Assembly: GCF_031624635.1 (NCBI RefSeq) | Contig: NZ_JAMQOQ010000004.1 | Coordinates: 124,001 to 188,000 of the forward strand | Direction: 5' to 3' | From: Halogeometricum sp. S3BR5-2 | GTDB taxonomy: Archaea; Halobacteriota; Halobacteria; Halobacteriales; Haloferacaceae | DNA: 64,000 nucleotides | Shown: positions 52,127 through 60,622 of the stretch, one piece after another | Numbering within the stretch: the first letter of the stretch is position 1 | Layout: each line of letters begins with the position of its first letter | Notes under the pieces: model-generated | What the model was told of the DNA's origin: nothing | The model's input: only the letters and a program-made list of their open reading frames with translations | The model's database searches: none | Program-made: the position numbers and the translations under genes

Positions 52127-53745
52127 GCGACGCGGACTCGGATGCGGACGTCGACGCGGTCCTGCTCGAAATCGTGCGCAACCAGTTCGAGAGCGTCGCC
52201 GAGGAGATGGGGCAGGTGCTCATCACCTCCTCGTACTCGCCGAACATCAAGGAGCGGCGCGACTGCTCGACGGCGCTGTTCGACGCCGAGGGGCGCCTCG
52301 TCGCGCAGGCCGAGCACATCCCCGTCCACCTCGGGGCGATGCCCGAAGCCGTCGAGACGGTGCTGGCGTACGACCCCGAACCCGGCGACGTGTTCGTTCT
52401 GAACGACCCCTTCGAGGGCGGCACGCACCTCCCGGACGTGACGATGGTGTCGCCGCTGGCGATAGACGGGGAAATTCTCGGATTCGCCGTCTCCCGCGCC
52501 CACCACGCCGACGTGGGCGGGATGACGCCGGGCAGCATGCCCGCGGGCGCGCGAGAGATATACCAAGAGGGTCTCCGTCTCCCGCCCGTGCGGTTGGTGT
52601 CGGGCGGGGAGACGAACGACGACGTGCTGTCGCTCCTCCTGGCGAACGTCCGCAACCCGGGGGAGCGCCGCGCCGACGTCCGCGCACAGATAGCCGCGAA
52701 CGACCGCGCCGAGGAGCGACTCGCCGACCTCGTGGCCGAACACGGCCGGGAGCGAATCCTCGCGGCGTTCGACGCGGTCATCGATTACTCGCGCGAGCGA
52801 GTCACGGCGGAACTACGCGACCTGCCGGACGGGGAGTACAGCGCCCGCGACGTGCTCGAAGGCGACGGGCTGACCGACGAAGACGTACCGATCGAGGTGA
52901 CGGCGACGGTCGACGGTGATACCGTCGCGTTCGACTTCGAGGGCACCGCTTCGCAGGTCCCCGGCAACGTCAACGCGCCGCTGGCGGTGGCCAAGAGCGC
53001 GGTCTACTTCGTCGTCCGGTGCGTGACCGACCCCGAGATACCGCCGAACCAGGGCTGCTACGACCCCATCGAGGTGTCGGTGCCGGCGGGGTCGCTGTTG
53101 AATCCGAACGCGCCGGCCGCCGTCGTCGGCGGCAACGTCGAGACGAGTCAGCGCGTGACCGACGTGGTGTTCACCGCCCTCGCGGACGCCGCCCCCGACC
53201 GCGTCCCCGCGCAGGGACAGGGGACGATGAACAACCTCACTATCGGCAGTCGCGCCGGCGGGTCCGACGGCTTCACCTACTACGAGACAATCGGCGGCGG
53301 TTCGGGCGGCCGCGCCGACGGCGACGGCCTCGACGGCGCGCAGGTCGGGATGACGAACACGCTCAACACGCCCATCGAAGCGCTGGAGGCCGAGTATCCG
53401 CTGTTCGTCGAGGAATACGGCCTCCGGCCGGGAAGCGGCGGCGACGGCGAACACCGCGGCGGACTCGGTATCGTCCGCTCTGTCACCGTCGGGGCCGACG
53501 CCACCGTTTCGCTGCTCACCGAACGTCGCCGAGTCGCCCCGCGGGGTATCGCCGGCGGCGCGGACGGCGCGGCGGGCGAGAATCTCGTCGACGGGTCGCC
53601 GGTCCCGGCGAAGACGACGCGCGACGTGCCGGCGGGGACGACGGTCACCGTCCGGACGCCCGGCGGCGGCGGCTACGGCGCCCCCGACGACCGGAGCGAG
53701 GAGCGACGCGAGGCAGACCGCGCGGACGGAAAGGTGGAGGACTGA
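52123..53745 (+). CDS. hyuB: Hydantoinase/oxoprolinase B-type subunit
   Basis: A 540-residue HyuB-family protein. Signatures are SSYSPNIKERRDCSTALFDA near the N terminus, NDPFEGGTHLPDVTM around residue 90, and RAHHADVGGMTPGSMP near residue 126. It forms the hydrolytic complex with HyuA. It starts with GTG overlapping the hyuA stop by four bases. The C-terminal RTPGGGGYGAP motif is also typical. The last 20 residues are a charged tail. Confidence 0.92.
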   Translation: MSDADSDADVDAVLLEIVRNQFESVAEEMGQVLITSSYSPNIKERRDCSTALFDAEGRLVAQAEHIPVHLGAMPEAVETVLAYDPEPGDVFVLNDPFEGGTHLPDVTMVSPLAIDGEILGFAVSRAHHADVGGMTPGSMPAGAREIYQEGLRLPPVRLVSGGETNDDVLSLLLANVRNPGERRADVRAQIAANDRAEERLADLVAEHGRERILAAFDAVIDYSRERVTAELRDLPDGEYSARDVLEGDGLTDEDVPIEVTATVDGDTVAFDFEGTASQVPGNVNAPLAVAKSAVYFVVRCVTDPEIPPNQGCYDPIEVSVPAGSLLNPNAPAAVVGGNVETSQRVTDVVFTALADAAPDRVPAQGQGTMNNLTIGSRAGGSDGFTYYETIGGGSGGRADGDGLDGAQVGMTNTLNTPIEALEAEYPLFVEEYGLRPGSGGDGEHRGGLGIVRSVTVGADATVSLLTERRRVAPRGIAGGADGAAGENLVDGSPVPAKTTRDVPAGTTVTVRTPGGGGYGAPDDRSEERREADRADGKVED

Positions 53746-53824
53746 TAGGACTGATACGGACGACCGGAGGCCGGTCTCCCGGGCGATACCCGACGCGACG
53801 AGCGGATTCGGAGTCTGAGTTCGG

Positions 53825-54487
53825 CTACTGACCGGGCTGGAACTCCTCGTACGGTTGGATGACGACGAACCCGCCCTCCTCGGGGAACTCCAGTTGGTAC
53901 GTCTCACCCGAGGAGCGGCCGAGGAGCCCTTTGATGTCGATGTCGCGCTTCGCGCTTGGCGAGACGTCGCTGCTCCACGCCACGGTGGCGTTGGGGTCGG
54001 TGCTGACGGGCGTCGGAACGACCAGCGGTTTGCCGTGCGTCGTGATGGCGACGCGGCCCGGACCCTCCAAGAAGACGTTGAAGAGACCGCCCGAGGAGGC
54101 GCCCGCGATGCTGTTCATCATCCTGATGTCCCAGCCGACGCCCTCCTCGAACGCGAGCACGTCGTTGCCGTTGACGCTTATCTCGTCGGTTTCGCCCAGT
54201 TCGAGTATCTGCACCTCCTTGCCCTGGTCGGCGAGGTAGAGGTTGCCCTCGCCCGTCGCCTGCATCATCACGGTTCCCTCGCCGGTGGCCCGCTTCTTCA
54301 GCATCCCGGTGAGACCGCCCTCGGACTTCCGCTCGAAGGAGATATCGCCCGTGTAACCGACCATCGACCCCGCCTTCGCCATGACGCTGCCGCTGACGGT
54401 GACGTCGAGCAGTTTCGAGTTCTCCAGTTGGAACGTCTCTCCTCCCGATTCCGGCGCGTGCGTGCTGACGAATTCGTCGAGATTCAT
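53825..54487 (-). CDS. AIM24 family protein
   Basis: A 220-residue AIM24-domain protein made mainly of beta strands. Landmarks are VMAKAGSMVGYTGDISFERK near residue 36, GNLYLADQGKEVQILEL near residue 80 and GPGRVAITTHGKPLVV near residue 144. Yeast Aim24 is mitochondrial, and prokaryotic members are of unknown function with a proposed role at membranes. It converges with the hyu operon and has no linked partner. Confidence 0.85.
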   Translation of the reverse strand: MNLDEFVSTHAPESGGETFQLENSKLLDVTVSGSVMAKAGSMVGYTGDISFERKSEGGLTGMLKKRATGEGTVMMQATGEGNLYLADQGKEVQILELGETDEISVNGNDVLAFEEGVGWDIRMMNSIAGASSGGLFNVFLEGPGRVAITTHGKPLVVPTPVSTDPNATVAWSSDVSPSAKRDIDIKGLLGRSSGETYQLEFPEEGGFVVIQPYEEFQPGQ

Positions 54488-54648
54488 AATCTGTTTCGAG
54501 TCGCCGCCGCGGTGACTCTCAGGAGAACGACTCTCGCGGAACGGTATAACTCTACGCGGCGTACCAGTCGGTCGAGCGGGATACGGTGCGTCGCGGGTGC
54601 CGAGGCCTGCGGCCGTCCCGTGCCGCTACGCTCTCCTCCGTTCTCTCA

Positions 54649-56250
54649 TCAGTAAGTCCGCTCCGTCACGAGGTCACCCGCCTCGTCGTACACCGAGACG
54701 GTGTCGCCCTCGTCGTTCCAGACGCTCCGCGCTCGACCCCAGTGAACCGTCACCTCGTCGTCGCCCGCGCCCGTCAGGAGGCGGACGGTCGCGCCTGCGG
54801 GAACGACCGTTCCCGCGGGAAATTCGTACTCGTGCCCCGCCTCGTCTGTCACCGTCCACCCCGAGAGGTCAACCGGGGCGTCGCCTTCGTTCGCGAACGA
54901 GACGGATTCGCCCGCGCCGTCGCCCTCCCCCGAGGCGTCGACGTTCGAGACCACGAGCGGCGACGACGGCCCCGCGTCGGGGGTCACCGGCCCGAACAGG
55001 TCGAACGACTCCCCGAAGTTCGACGTGCGGGGGAGCGTCTCGTCGCCGTTCAGGTTCGACTCCCCGTCGACGACTCGGTCGTCGCTCAACCGCAGGTCCG
55101 ACCCGAGGGCCTCGGCGACGCCGTTCAGGTGCTCTCGCGCCTCCGCGGGCATCCCCTCGGCGCCGTGTCCGAGGAGGAGGACCGCCCCGCCGCCGTCGAC
55201 GAACGACCGGAGGGCGGACAGTTCGGACTCGTCGTACGCCTCCGCCGGCGCGCAGACGACGAGGGCGTCGCCGTCGACTCCTTCGCCCACGTCGTTCTGC
55301 TGGGTGAGCGCCGCGTCCTGCCCCTCCAGATATCTGAGGTAGTACGCCATATCCTCACAGGAGAGGGCGTAGTCGGCGTTGAACTGCCCGTGACCGCCGT
55401 CGACGACGACGCGTTCGGGCCGTTCGGCCCCCGCGGAGAGGGACCCGACGAGGTTCGTCGCGAACGGGTAGTTGCCGAACCGACTGGTGTCCGCCGCGAA
55501 CCCCTCCGCCTCCTCGTACCGTTCGTCGAGGAGGGGGCCGCCGACCGTCGCCACGCCCGCCTCCCGGTCGACAGCGACGAGTGGAATCCGCTCCTCGTAA
55601 CTCACCTCGCCGCCCGACTGCGTCGCGGAGGGCGAGGCGAAGACGGGAACTCTATCGTCGGAGACGGCACCGGACGCCGTCCGGACGCTCGCCGCTTTCG
55701 GAACGAACAGCCGTTCTATCTCGCTATCTCTGATTTCGGGCGACTGCGCGGGGTCGCTGCGTTTCCACACCCGTGCGCCGTCCTCGCGGGCGGAGCGCTC
55801 CCGTTCGAGGTAGTCGTCGTGCCGGGCGAACCCCGAGTCGTACACCCGGGCGTACCCCTCCGCCACCGCCAGTCGGTTGTACACCGTCGACCCGTCGTCG
55901 GTGCCGTCGTCGTCCTCGTTTTGCCCTTCCCCGTCGCTCCGGTCGTACCGAACGTAGCGAAGCAACCGTCCGAAACTCCCGCGGTCGGGTTCGTTCGCGT
56001 CGGCTTCGAGTTCGACCGACGCGTCGGTCAACTCCCGCTTCGCGAACTCGCTCGCTCTGTTCCCCCAGCGTCCGAGGTACGAGAGGTCCTCGATGCCCTC
56101 CCACTCCGCGCGACGCTCCGCGTCGGCGTTGTCCTCCGTCTCGGGGGTGTCTATCCCGATGATTCGGACGCGCTCTTCGCTCCCATCGTCGAGGCGGACG
56201 TCGATGGTGTCGCCGTCGACGACGTCGACGATTGTCGCAGTCTCTCCCAT
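54649..56250 (-). CDS. Thermonuclease-domain protein with C-terminal lamin-tail domain
   Basis: A 533-residue multidomain protein. Residues 1-170 are a staphylococcal-nuclease domain with VVDGDTIDV, the catalytic R29 and E37 in RVRIIGIDTPE, and R95 in GSFGRLLRY. The middle part (about 230-400) resembles a class I glutamine-amidotransferase-like fold with VVDGGHGQFN and VLLLGHGAEG. The last 100 residues form a lamin-tail domain (VDLSGWTVTDEAGHEYEF). It may cut or sense DNA at the cell surface, but no signal peptide is visible from the ATG at 56250. A TATA-like TTAAAGG lies upstream. Confidence 0.83.
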   Translation of the reverse strand: MGETATIVDVVDGDTIDVRLDDGSEERVRIIGIDTPETEDNADAERRAEWEGIEDLSYLGRWGNRASEFAKRELTDASVELEADANEPDRGSFGRLLRYVRYDRSDGEGQNEDDDGTDDGSTVYNRLAVAEGYARVYDSGFARHDDYLERERSAREDGARVWKRSDPAQSPEIRDSEIERLFVPKAASVRTASGAVSDDRVPVFASPSATQSGGEVSYEERIPLVAVDREAGVATVGGPLLDERYEEAEGFAADTSRFGNYPFATNLVGSLSAGAERPERVVVDGGHGQFNADYALSCEDMAYYLRYLEGQDAALTQQNDVGEGVDGDALVVCAPAEAYDESELSALRSFVDGGGAVLLLGHGAEGMPAEAREHLNGVAEALGSDLRLSDDRVVDGESNLNGDETLPRTSNFGESFDLFGPVTPDAGPSSPLVVSNVDASGEGDGAGESVSFANEGDAPVDLSGWTVTDEAGHEYEFPAGTVVPAGATVRLLTGAGDDEVTVHWGRARSVWNDEGDTVSVYDEAGDLVTERTY

Positions 56251-56404
56251 GCGTTCCGCCTCTCGTTCCCGTCGTATTACCTTTAATTCCGCTTCGCTAT
56301 AGTCGGTATTTACCGCTCCGGAGACGTAGCGAGACAAATAAAAGACGGTTTTGGCGTCTTTGACGTCTTTTCTGTCGCTACTGTTTCTTCCCTCTCGCAC
56401 ACCG

Positions 56405-56848
56405 CTACTCGTCGGTGCGCCGACCCAGCAGGGTGGTTATCTCCATCTCGTAGAGGACGAGGTCGATTTCGTCGACGTTCTCGTCGAATACCCGAAGCGG
56501 ACCGAATCGCTCGTTGAGTTCGGTGGCGTCGTACGCCGCCCGTTCCTCCTCGGACAGTCGCCGGAGCGACCCGGTGGCGACGACGCTCCAAGAGACGTCC
56601 CGGCCCGCGGCGTCGAAGAGGACGAACGACGCTTCGGTCGTCGCCTCCGCGACGTCGAGTTTCCTGCTGTCCTCGTCGTCGGAGAGGCGGAACAGGAGCG
56701 AGTCCCCGTCGTAGTAGTGGCAGACGGGTACCCCGTACGCGACGCCGTCGTCGGCCAGTGACAGCACCCCCGCCGACTCCGACCGAAGCCGTTCGTCCAC
56801 CTCTTCGTCGCTCATCCCGAACGTGTACACGTACTCGATGCTGTCCAT
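56405..56848 (-). CDS. Pyridoxamine 5'-phosphate oxidase-like flavin protein
   Basis: A 147-residue split-barrel flavin-binding protein. The core has SAGVLSLADDGVAYGVPVCHYYDGDSLLFRL and SWSVVATGSLRRLSEEE. Family members bind FMN, F420 or haem and act in oxidoreduction. No substrate can be predicted. It is transcribed alone. Confidence 0.85.
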   Translation of the reverse strand: MDSIEYVYTFGMSDEEVDERLRSESAGVLSLADDGVAYGVPVCHYYDGDSLLFRLSDDEDSRKLDVAEATTEASFVLFDAAGRDVSWSVVATGSLRRLSEEERAAYDATELNERFGPLRVFDENVDEIDLVLYEMEITTLLGRRTDE

Positions 56849-57185
56849 AACTCCTCTCGGAAGGTTACGTCGCGTCGCGGTATCAACCCGAGTTCGCTCT
56901 TCGGGTGACTTTCACCTCGGGGATGTACCACTCGTCAAAACTAGCAAATAGAGTTTTGTCTCCTTTTCTATCAGAGATAATTTTGACTTGGACGGCCAGC
57001 AGAACGCTCACCGAACCGAAATCGGTCGTCCATCATCGTCTCCGACTCCTCGGACCGCTGACCGGTCGGCGGTCGGAGCGTTCGCGGCGACGACGAGCCA
57101 TCACCGCGAGAACCGAGGTGTTCGCGGACGCGGTCGGCGCGTCTCGGGTCGTCACCGTTCGCGTCGCCGTCCGGTTCCCCGTCTA
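56849..57185. other. Intergenic region between two minus-strand genes
   Basis: These 337 bases hold no gene I can support. They contain the promoter of the flavin protein gene, T-rich stretches and the inverted repeat at 56936. Confidence 0.5.
56936..56958. repeat. Inverted repeat CAAAACT/AGTTTTG
   Basis: A perfect 7-bp stem with a 9-base loop is followed by pyrimidine-rich sequence. It could be an operator or part of the terminator of the upstream gene. Confidence 0.5.
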
Positions 57186-58802
57186 TCAATACGTCCCGAC
57201 GTGACCGTCCTTCCGCGGTTCGGTCGCTCCCGAGAGCGTGCCGCCGTCGTTCCGAACGAGTTGCGCGCCCCCGAACATCCCCGTGTGGAGGAGGGACACG
57301 TCGTGGCCCCGCCGGTTCAGCGTCGCCCCGACCGACCCGGCCAGCGCGGGTTCGAGCGCCAAGTCGCCGTCCTCGCGGTAGCGCCACCGCGGGGCGTCCA
57401 GCGCCGCCTGAATCGGCATGTCGTAGTCGACGATGTTCGATATCACCTGCACGTGCCCCTGCGGTTGCATGTAGCCGCCCATGACGCCGAACGCCGCCCA
57501 GTCGTCCTCGTCGAACTTCGCGAGGGCGGGGACGAGCGTGTGGAACGGGCGCTTGCCGGGTTCCAGCCGGTTGGGGTGGTCGTCGTCGAGCGAGAACGAC
57601 GCCCCCCGATTCTGGAGGGCGATACCGGTGTCGCCGGCGACGACGCCGGACCCGAACCCGGCGAACCGGGAGTTGATGTAGGAGACGACGTTGCCCTCGT
57701 CGTCGGCGACGCAGAGCAGGACCGTGTCGGCGTCCTCGGCGTGCGCGTCCGGCACGCCGAACGACACGTCGCTCGGTTCGTCGGTGATGTCGGCCGCGCG
57801 CCGACGGGCGTACTCCTTCGATGCCAGCGGCGGAATCTCCTCGTACTCGGGGTCGGTGATGTAGCGGTGGCCGTCGTGGAACGCCCGCTTCATCGCCTCG
57901 CCGAAGTAGTGCACGCGGTCGACGGAGTCGTAGTCGGCGTCGCCCGCGGCTATCTCCTCGGCGATGTTGAGCGCTTCCAGGGCGATGAGCCCTTGATTGT
58001 TGGGCGGGAGTTCGTACACCTCCGTTCCGCGGTAGGTCGTGCTCACGGGGTCGAGGAACTCCGGTTCGAAGGCCGCGAGGTCCTCGACGGTCATGAACCC
58101 GCCCTTCGACTGCACCTCGTCGGCGATGGCCTCGGCGATTTCACCCTCGTAGACGGCGTCGGCGCCCTCCTCGGCGATGGTTTTCATCGATTCGCCGAGT
58201 CGCGGAAGCGTCACCGTCTCGCCCACCGTCGGCGGTCGGCCTCCCGGCAGGAACGCCTCGCGGGCGTGTTCGTCGGTGAACAGGTCGTCGCCGTGCTCCC
58301 ACTGCGCCGCGACGACTTCCGTCACCGGGTAGCCCTCGGTGGCGTACCGAATCGCCGCTTGGAGGTTCTCGCCCAGCGTTCGGCGCCCGAGTTCGCGCGT
58401 CGTCGCCTCCCACCCGCGCGCCGTCCCGGGGACGGTCACGGTGTGCGGCCCTCGCATGGGCATCTCCGCCTCCGCGGGTTCCTCACCCTCGTCGGCGACC
58501 GCTTCGCGGACGCGCTCGCGGGTCGCACCGCTCGGCGCGCCGCCGCAGGAACGCATCGCGCCCACGTCGCCGTCGGCGGTGCGGTAGAGGGCGAACACGT
58601 CGCCGCCGAGGCCCGTCGACGTGGGTTCGACGACGTTCAGTGCGGCCGCCGTCGCGACGGCCGCGTCGAAGGCGTTTCCGCCGTCGCGGAGCGTCTCGAT
58701 ACCCGCCTGCGCGGCCAACGGCTGGCTCGTCGCCACCACGCCGGACCGACCGTACACGGTCGACCGGCGCGAGGCGAACTCGTCTAGATTCGGTTCGCTC
58801 AT
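57186..58802 (-). CDS. ggt: Gamma-glutamyltransferase family protein
   Basis: A 538-residue Ntn-hydrolase precursor. Self-cleavage is expected before T360 in ADTVLLCVADDEGNVVSYINS, which lies where Thr391 is found in E. coli GGT. Other signatures are GGNAFDAAVATAAALNVVEP near residue 41 and PNNQGLIALEALNI near residue 267. The enzyme transfers or hydrolyses gamma-glutamyl groups. No signal peptide is visible, unlike periplasmic bacterial enzymes, so it may act in the cytoplasm. It is divergent from an MFS transporter gene, probably sharing a control region of 116 bp. Confidence 0.9.
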   Translation of the reverse strand: MSEPNLDEFASRRSTVYGRSGVVATSQPLAAQAGIETLRDGGNAFDAAVATAAALNVVEPTSTGLGGDVFALYRTADGDVGAMRSCGGAPSGATRERVREAVADEGEEPAEAEMPMRGPHTVTVPGTARGWEATTRELGRRTLGENLQAAIRYATEGYPVTEVVAAQWEHGDDLFTDEHAREAFLPGGRPPTVGETVTLPRLGESMKTIAEEGADAVYEGEIAEAIADEVQSKGGFMTVEDLAAFEPEFLDPVSTTYRGTEVYELPPNNQGLIALEALNIAEEIAAGDADYDSVDRVHYFGEAMKRAFHDGHRYITDPEYEEIPPLASKEYARRRAADITDEPSDVSFGVPDAHAEDADTVLLCVADDEGNVVSYINSRFAGFGSGVVAGDTGIALQNRGASFSLDDDHPNRLEPGKRPFHTLVPALAKFDEDDWAAFGVMGGYMQPQGHVQVISNIVDYDMPIQAALDAPRWRYREDGDLALEPALAGSVGATLNRRGHDVSLLHTGMFGGAQLVRNDGGTLSGATEPRKDGHVGTY

Positions 58803-58918
58803 AGGGATGTAACCTCGTCTCTCCGCAAAGCACCCACCCCGGATATATCCGCCCGTTCCGTCCGTCGACCGAGATAGCAACCGGTTTGGCGGTGCTTCCG
58901 AAATCGAGCACAGCGACC

Positions 58919-60121
58919 GTGAGCGACCATCCCAGCACAGACTCTTCTCGACGCGAGACGCTCGGTCTCTTCGTCGGCCTGTTCGTGCTCTCGACGGCGG
59001 CTGCAGCCTACGAAATCGCCCCGGCGAGTGTCCTGCCGCTGATCCAAGAGTCGCTCGGACTCACGGCGAGTACGGCGGGGTGGCTCGTCAGCATCATGTA
59101 CGCGACTGCCGTCGTCACCAGCGTCCCCACCGGTATCGTCCTCGACCGCTTTTCGGTCCGCCGGGTAATTCTCTTCGGAACCGTCGCGCTCGTCGTCGCG
59201 GGCGTGTGGGGCTGGTATGCGGCCACCGCCGGCGCGTATCTCTGGCTGCTCGTCTCACGCGTTCTCGGCGGTATCGCGTACGTCATCTTCTGGAACGCGG
59301 GCGCGAACGTCGTCGGCAGCGCCGTTGCGTCCCGGTACCGGGCAACCGCCGTCGGCGTGTTCACCGCGAGCGCACCGGTCGGATTCGCACTCGGCCAGTT
59401 CGGCAGTCCGCTCGTCGCGACCGTCGCCGGATGGCCCGCAATCCTCCCGCTGTACGCCGCCATCGGCGTCGTCGGCGTCGCACTGTTCCTGCTCGCGACC
59501 CGCCGCCACGTTCCGGGTATCGAGACGGCCACGCCGGACCGAACGGCGCTCCGCGGGTTGTTCACCGACCGGGCGGTCTGGACCGTCTGTGCGCTCTGCT
59601 TTCTGGCCTATTCGCTGTATCTCTTCGTCAACACGTGGCTCCCGAGCTATCTCGTCGACGGGTTCGGCATCTCGCTGGCGGCGGGGGGACTGCTGACCGC
59701 GCTGTTTCCGGCCATCGGCGCGGTCGGACGGTCGAGCAGCGGCGTGGTCTCCGAGCGCCTGTTCGGCGGCAAGCGTCGACCCGTCGTGATATCGGCGTTC
59801 GCCGTCGCCGCACCGGCCGTCGTCGCGTTCGTGTTCGTCTCGCGGCTCGAGTCGGTCGTCGGAGCGGTGCTCGTCGTCGGCTTCGCGATTCAACTCGTCA
59901 CCGGGTTGCTCTTTTCGTATATCACCGAACTCGTCCCGCCGGCGGTACGGACGACGGCTATCTCGCTGCTGACGAGTATCGGTCTGCTCGGCGCGTTTGC
60001 TGCACCCATCGCCGCGGGAACTATCATCGACCGCGTGGGCTACGACCCGGCGTTTTTCGTCGCCGGTGGCGTCGCTCTTCTCGGCGTTCTCTTGGCGCTG
60101 CGTACGCCCGAACCCAACTGA
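58919..60121 (+). CDS. MFS transporter
   Basis: A 400-residue protein with about 12 membrane helices. It has the MFS motif GIVLDRFSVRR between helices 2 and 3, and RVLGGIAYVIFWNAG in helix 4. A second related loop follows helix 8 (SSSGVVSERLFGGKRRPV). The GTG at 58919 was preferred to a TTG 11 codons upstream. It is divergent from the gamma-glutamyltransferase gene, so it could move a gamma-glutamyl compound or amino acid derivative, but MFS substrates cannot be read from sequence. Confidence 0.87.
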   Translation: MSDHPSTDSSRRETLGLFVGLFVLSTAAAAYEIAPASVLPLIQESLGLTASTAGWLVSIMYATAVVTSVPTGIVLDRFSVRRVILFGTVALVVAGVWGWYAATAGAYLWLLVSRVLGGIAYVIFWNAGANVVGSAVASRYRATAVGVFTASAPVGFALGQFGSPLVATVAGWPAILPLYAAIGVVGVALFLLATRRHVPGIETATPDRTALRGLFTDRAVWTVCALCFLAYSLYLFVNTWLPSYLVDGFGISLAAGGLLTALFPAIGAVGRSSSGVVSERLFGGKRRPVVISAFAVAAPAVVAFVFVSRLESVVGAVLVVGFAIQLVTGLLFSYITELVPPAVRTTAISLLTSIGLLGAFAAPIAAGTIIDRVGYDPAFFVAGGVALLGVLLALRTPEPN

Positions 60122-60172
60122 AACCGCCTTTCCGGCTATCGTTGCGGAGCGCACCGTTCTCGACTCCGACGG

Positions 60173-60465
60173 GACTCGGCCATCGTCGAGTCCGTGGAGG
60201 AAGCCGGTAACCCGACCGAACTCGGACGCGACGTCGAACTCCGATACCCGGAACGACCAGGTGGACCTCGCGCGGTTGGCGCGCGAACTGATCGCCCGAT
60301 AGACAGAGATGCTGACCACCGCCATCGAGATGAACTACTACGAGCCGAGCAGGGGGGTCCGTCGAAGAGGTGGGCGAGGCCCTCGGCATCTCGCGGTCGA
60401 CGGCGTGGGAGCATCTCAACCGCGCCGAGCGCACGGTGATGCGGGAGATGCACTCGTCCCTCCGC
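60173..60465 (+). pseudogene. Decayed HTH_10 (bacterio-opsin activator type) regulator
   Basis: Three pieces in different frames give the C-terminal part of an HTH_10 regulator. First comes AIVESVEEAGNPTELGRDVE, then after a frame change NDQVDLARLARELIAR ending in a TAG at 60300-60302, then LTTAIEMNYYEPSR. A run of six G at 60352-60357 marks a second frameshift before VEEVGEALGISRSTAWEHL, the recognition helix. The N-terminal part and the normal stop are lost. It is therefore not functional. Confidence 0.75.
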
Positions 60466-60622
60466 GCCCAGTCCTGTCAGGTCTTGCTTCCCCGACCGAA
60501 TCCCGCACAGCGGTGGGTGTCACCGCTTCACACTGTCGAAACGGCGATAAGCTATTTCCACGCGACGACAGAAGAAGCGGCCACCACGAGCAGGTGCGAC
60601 CCTGCGCCCGACCCACCCAACC

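Noticed and set aside
57001-57204. A small plus-strand ORF ahead of the gamma-glutamyltransferase gene
   Set aside because: The peptide is Arg/Ser-rich, without promoter or ribosome site, and overlaps the 3' end of ggt.
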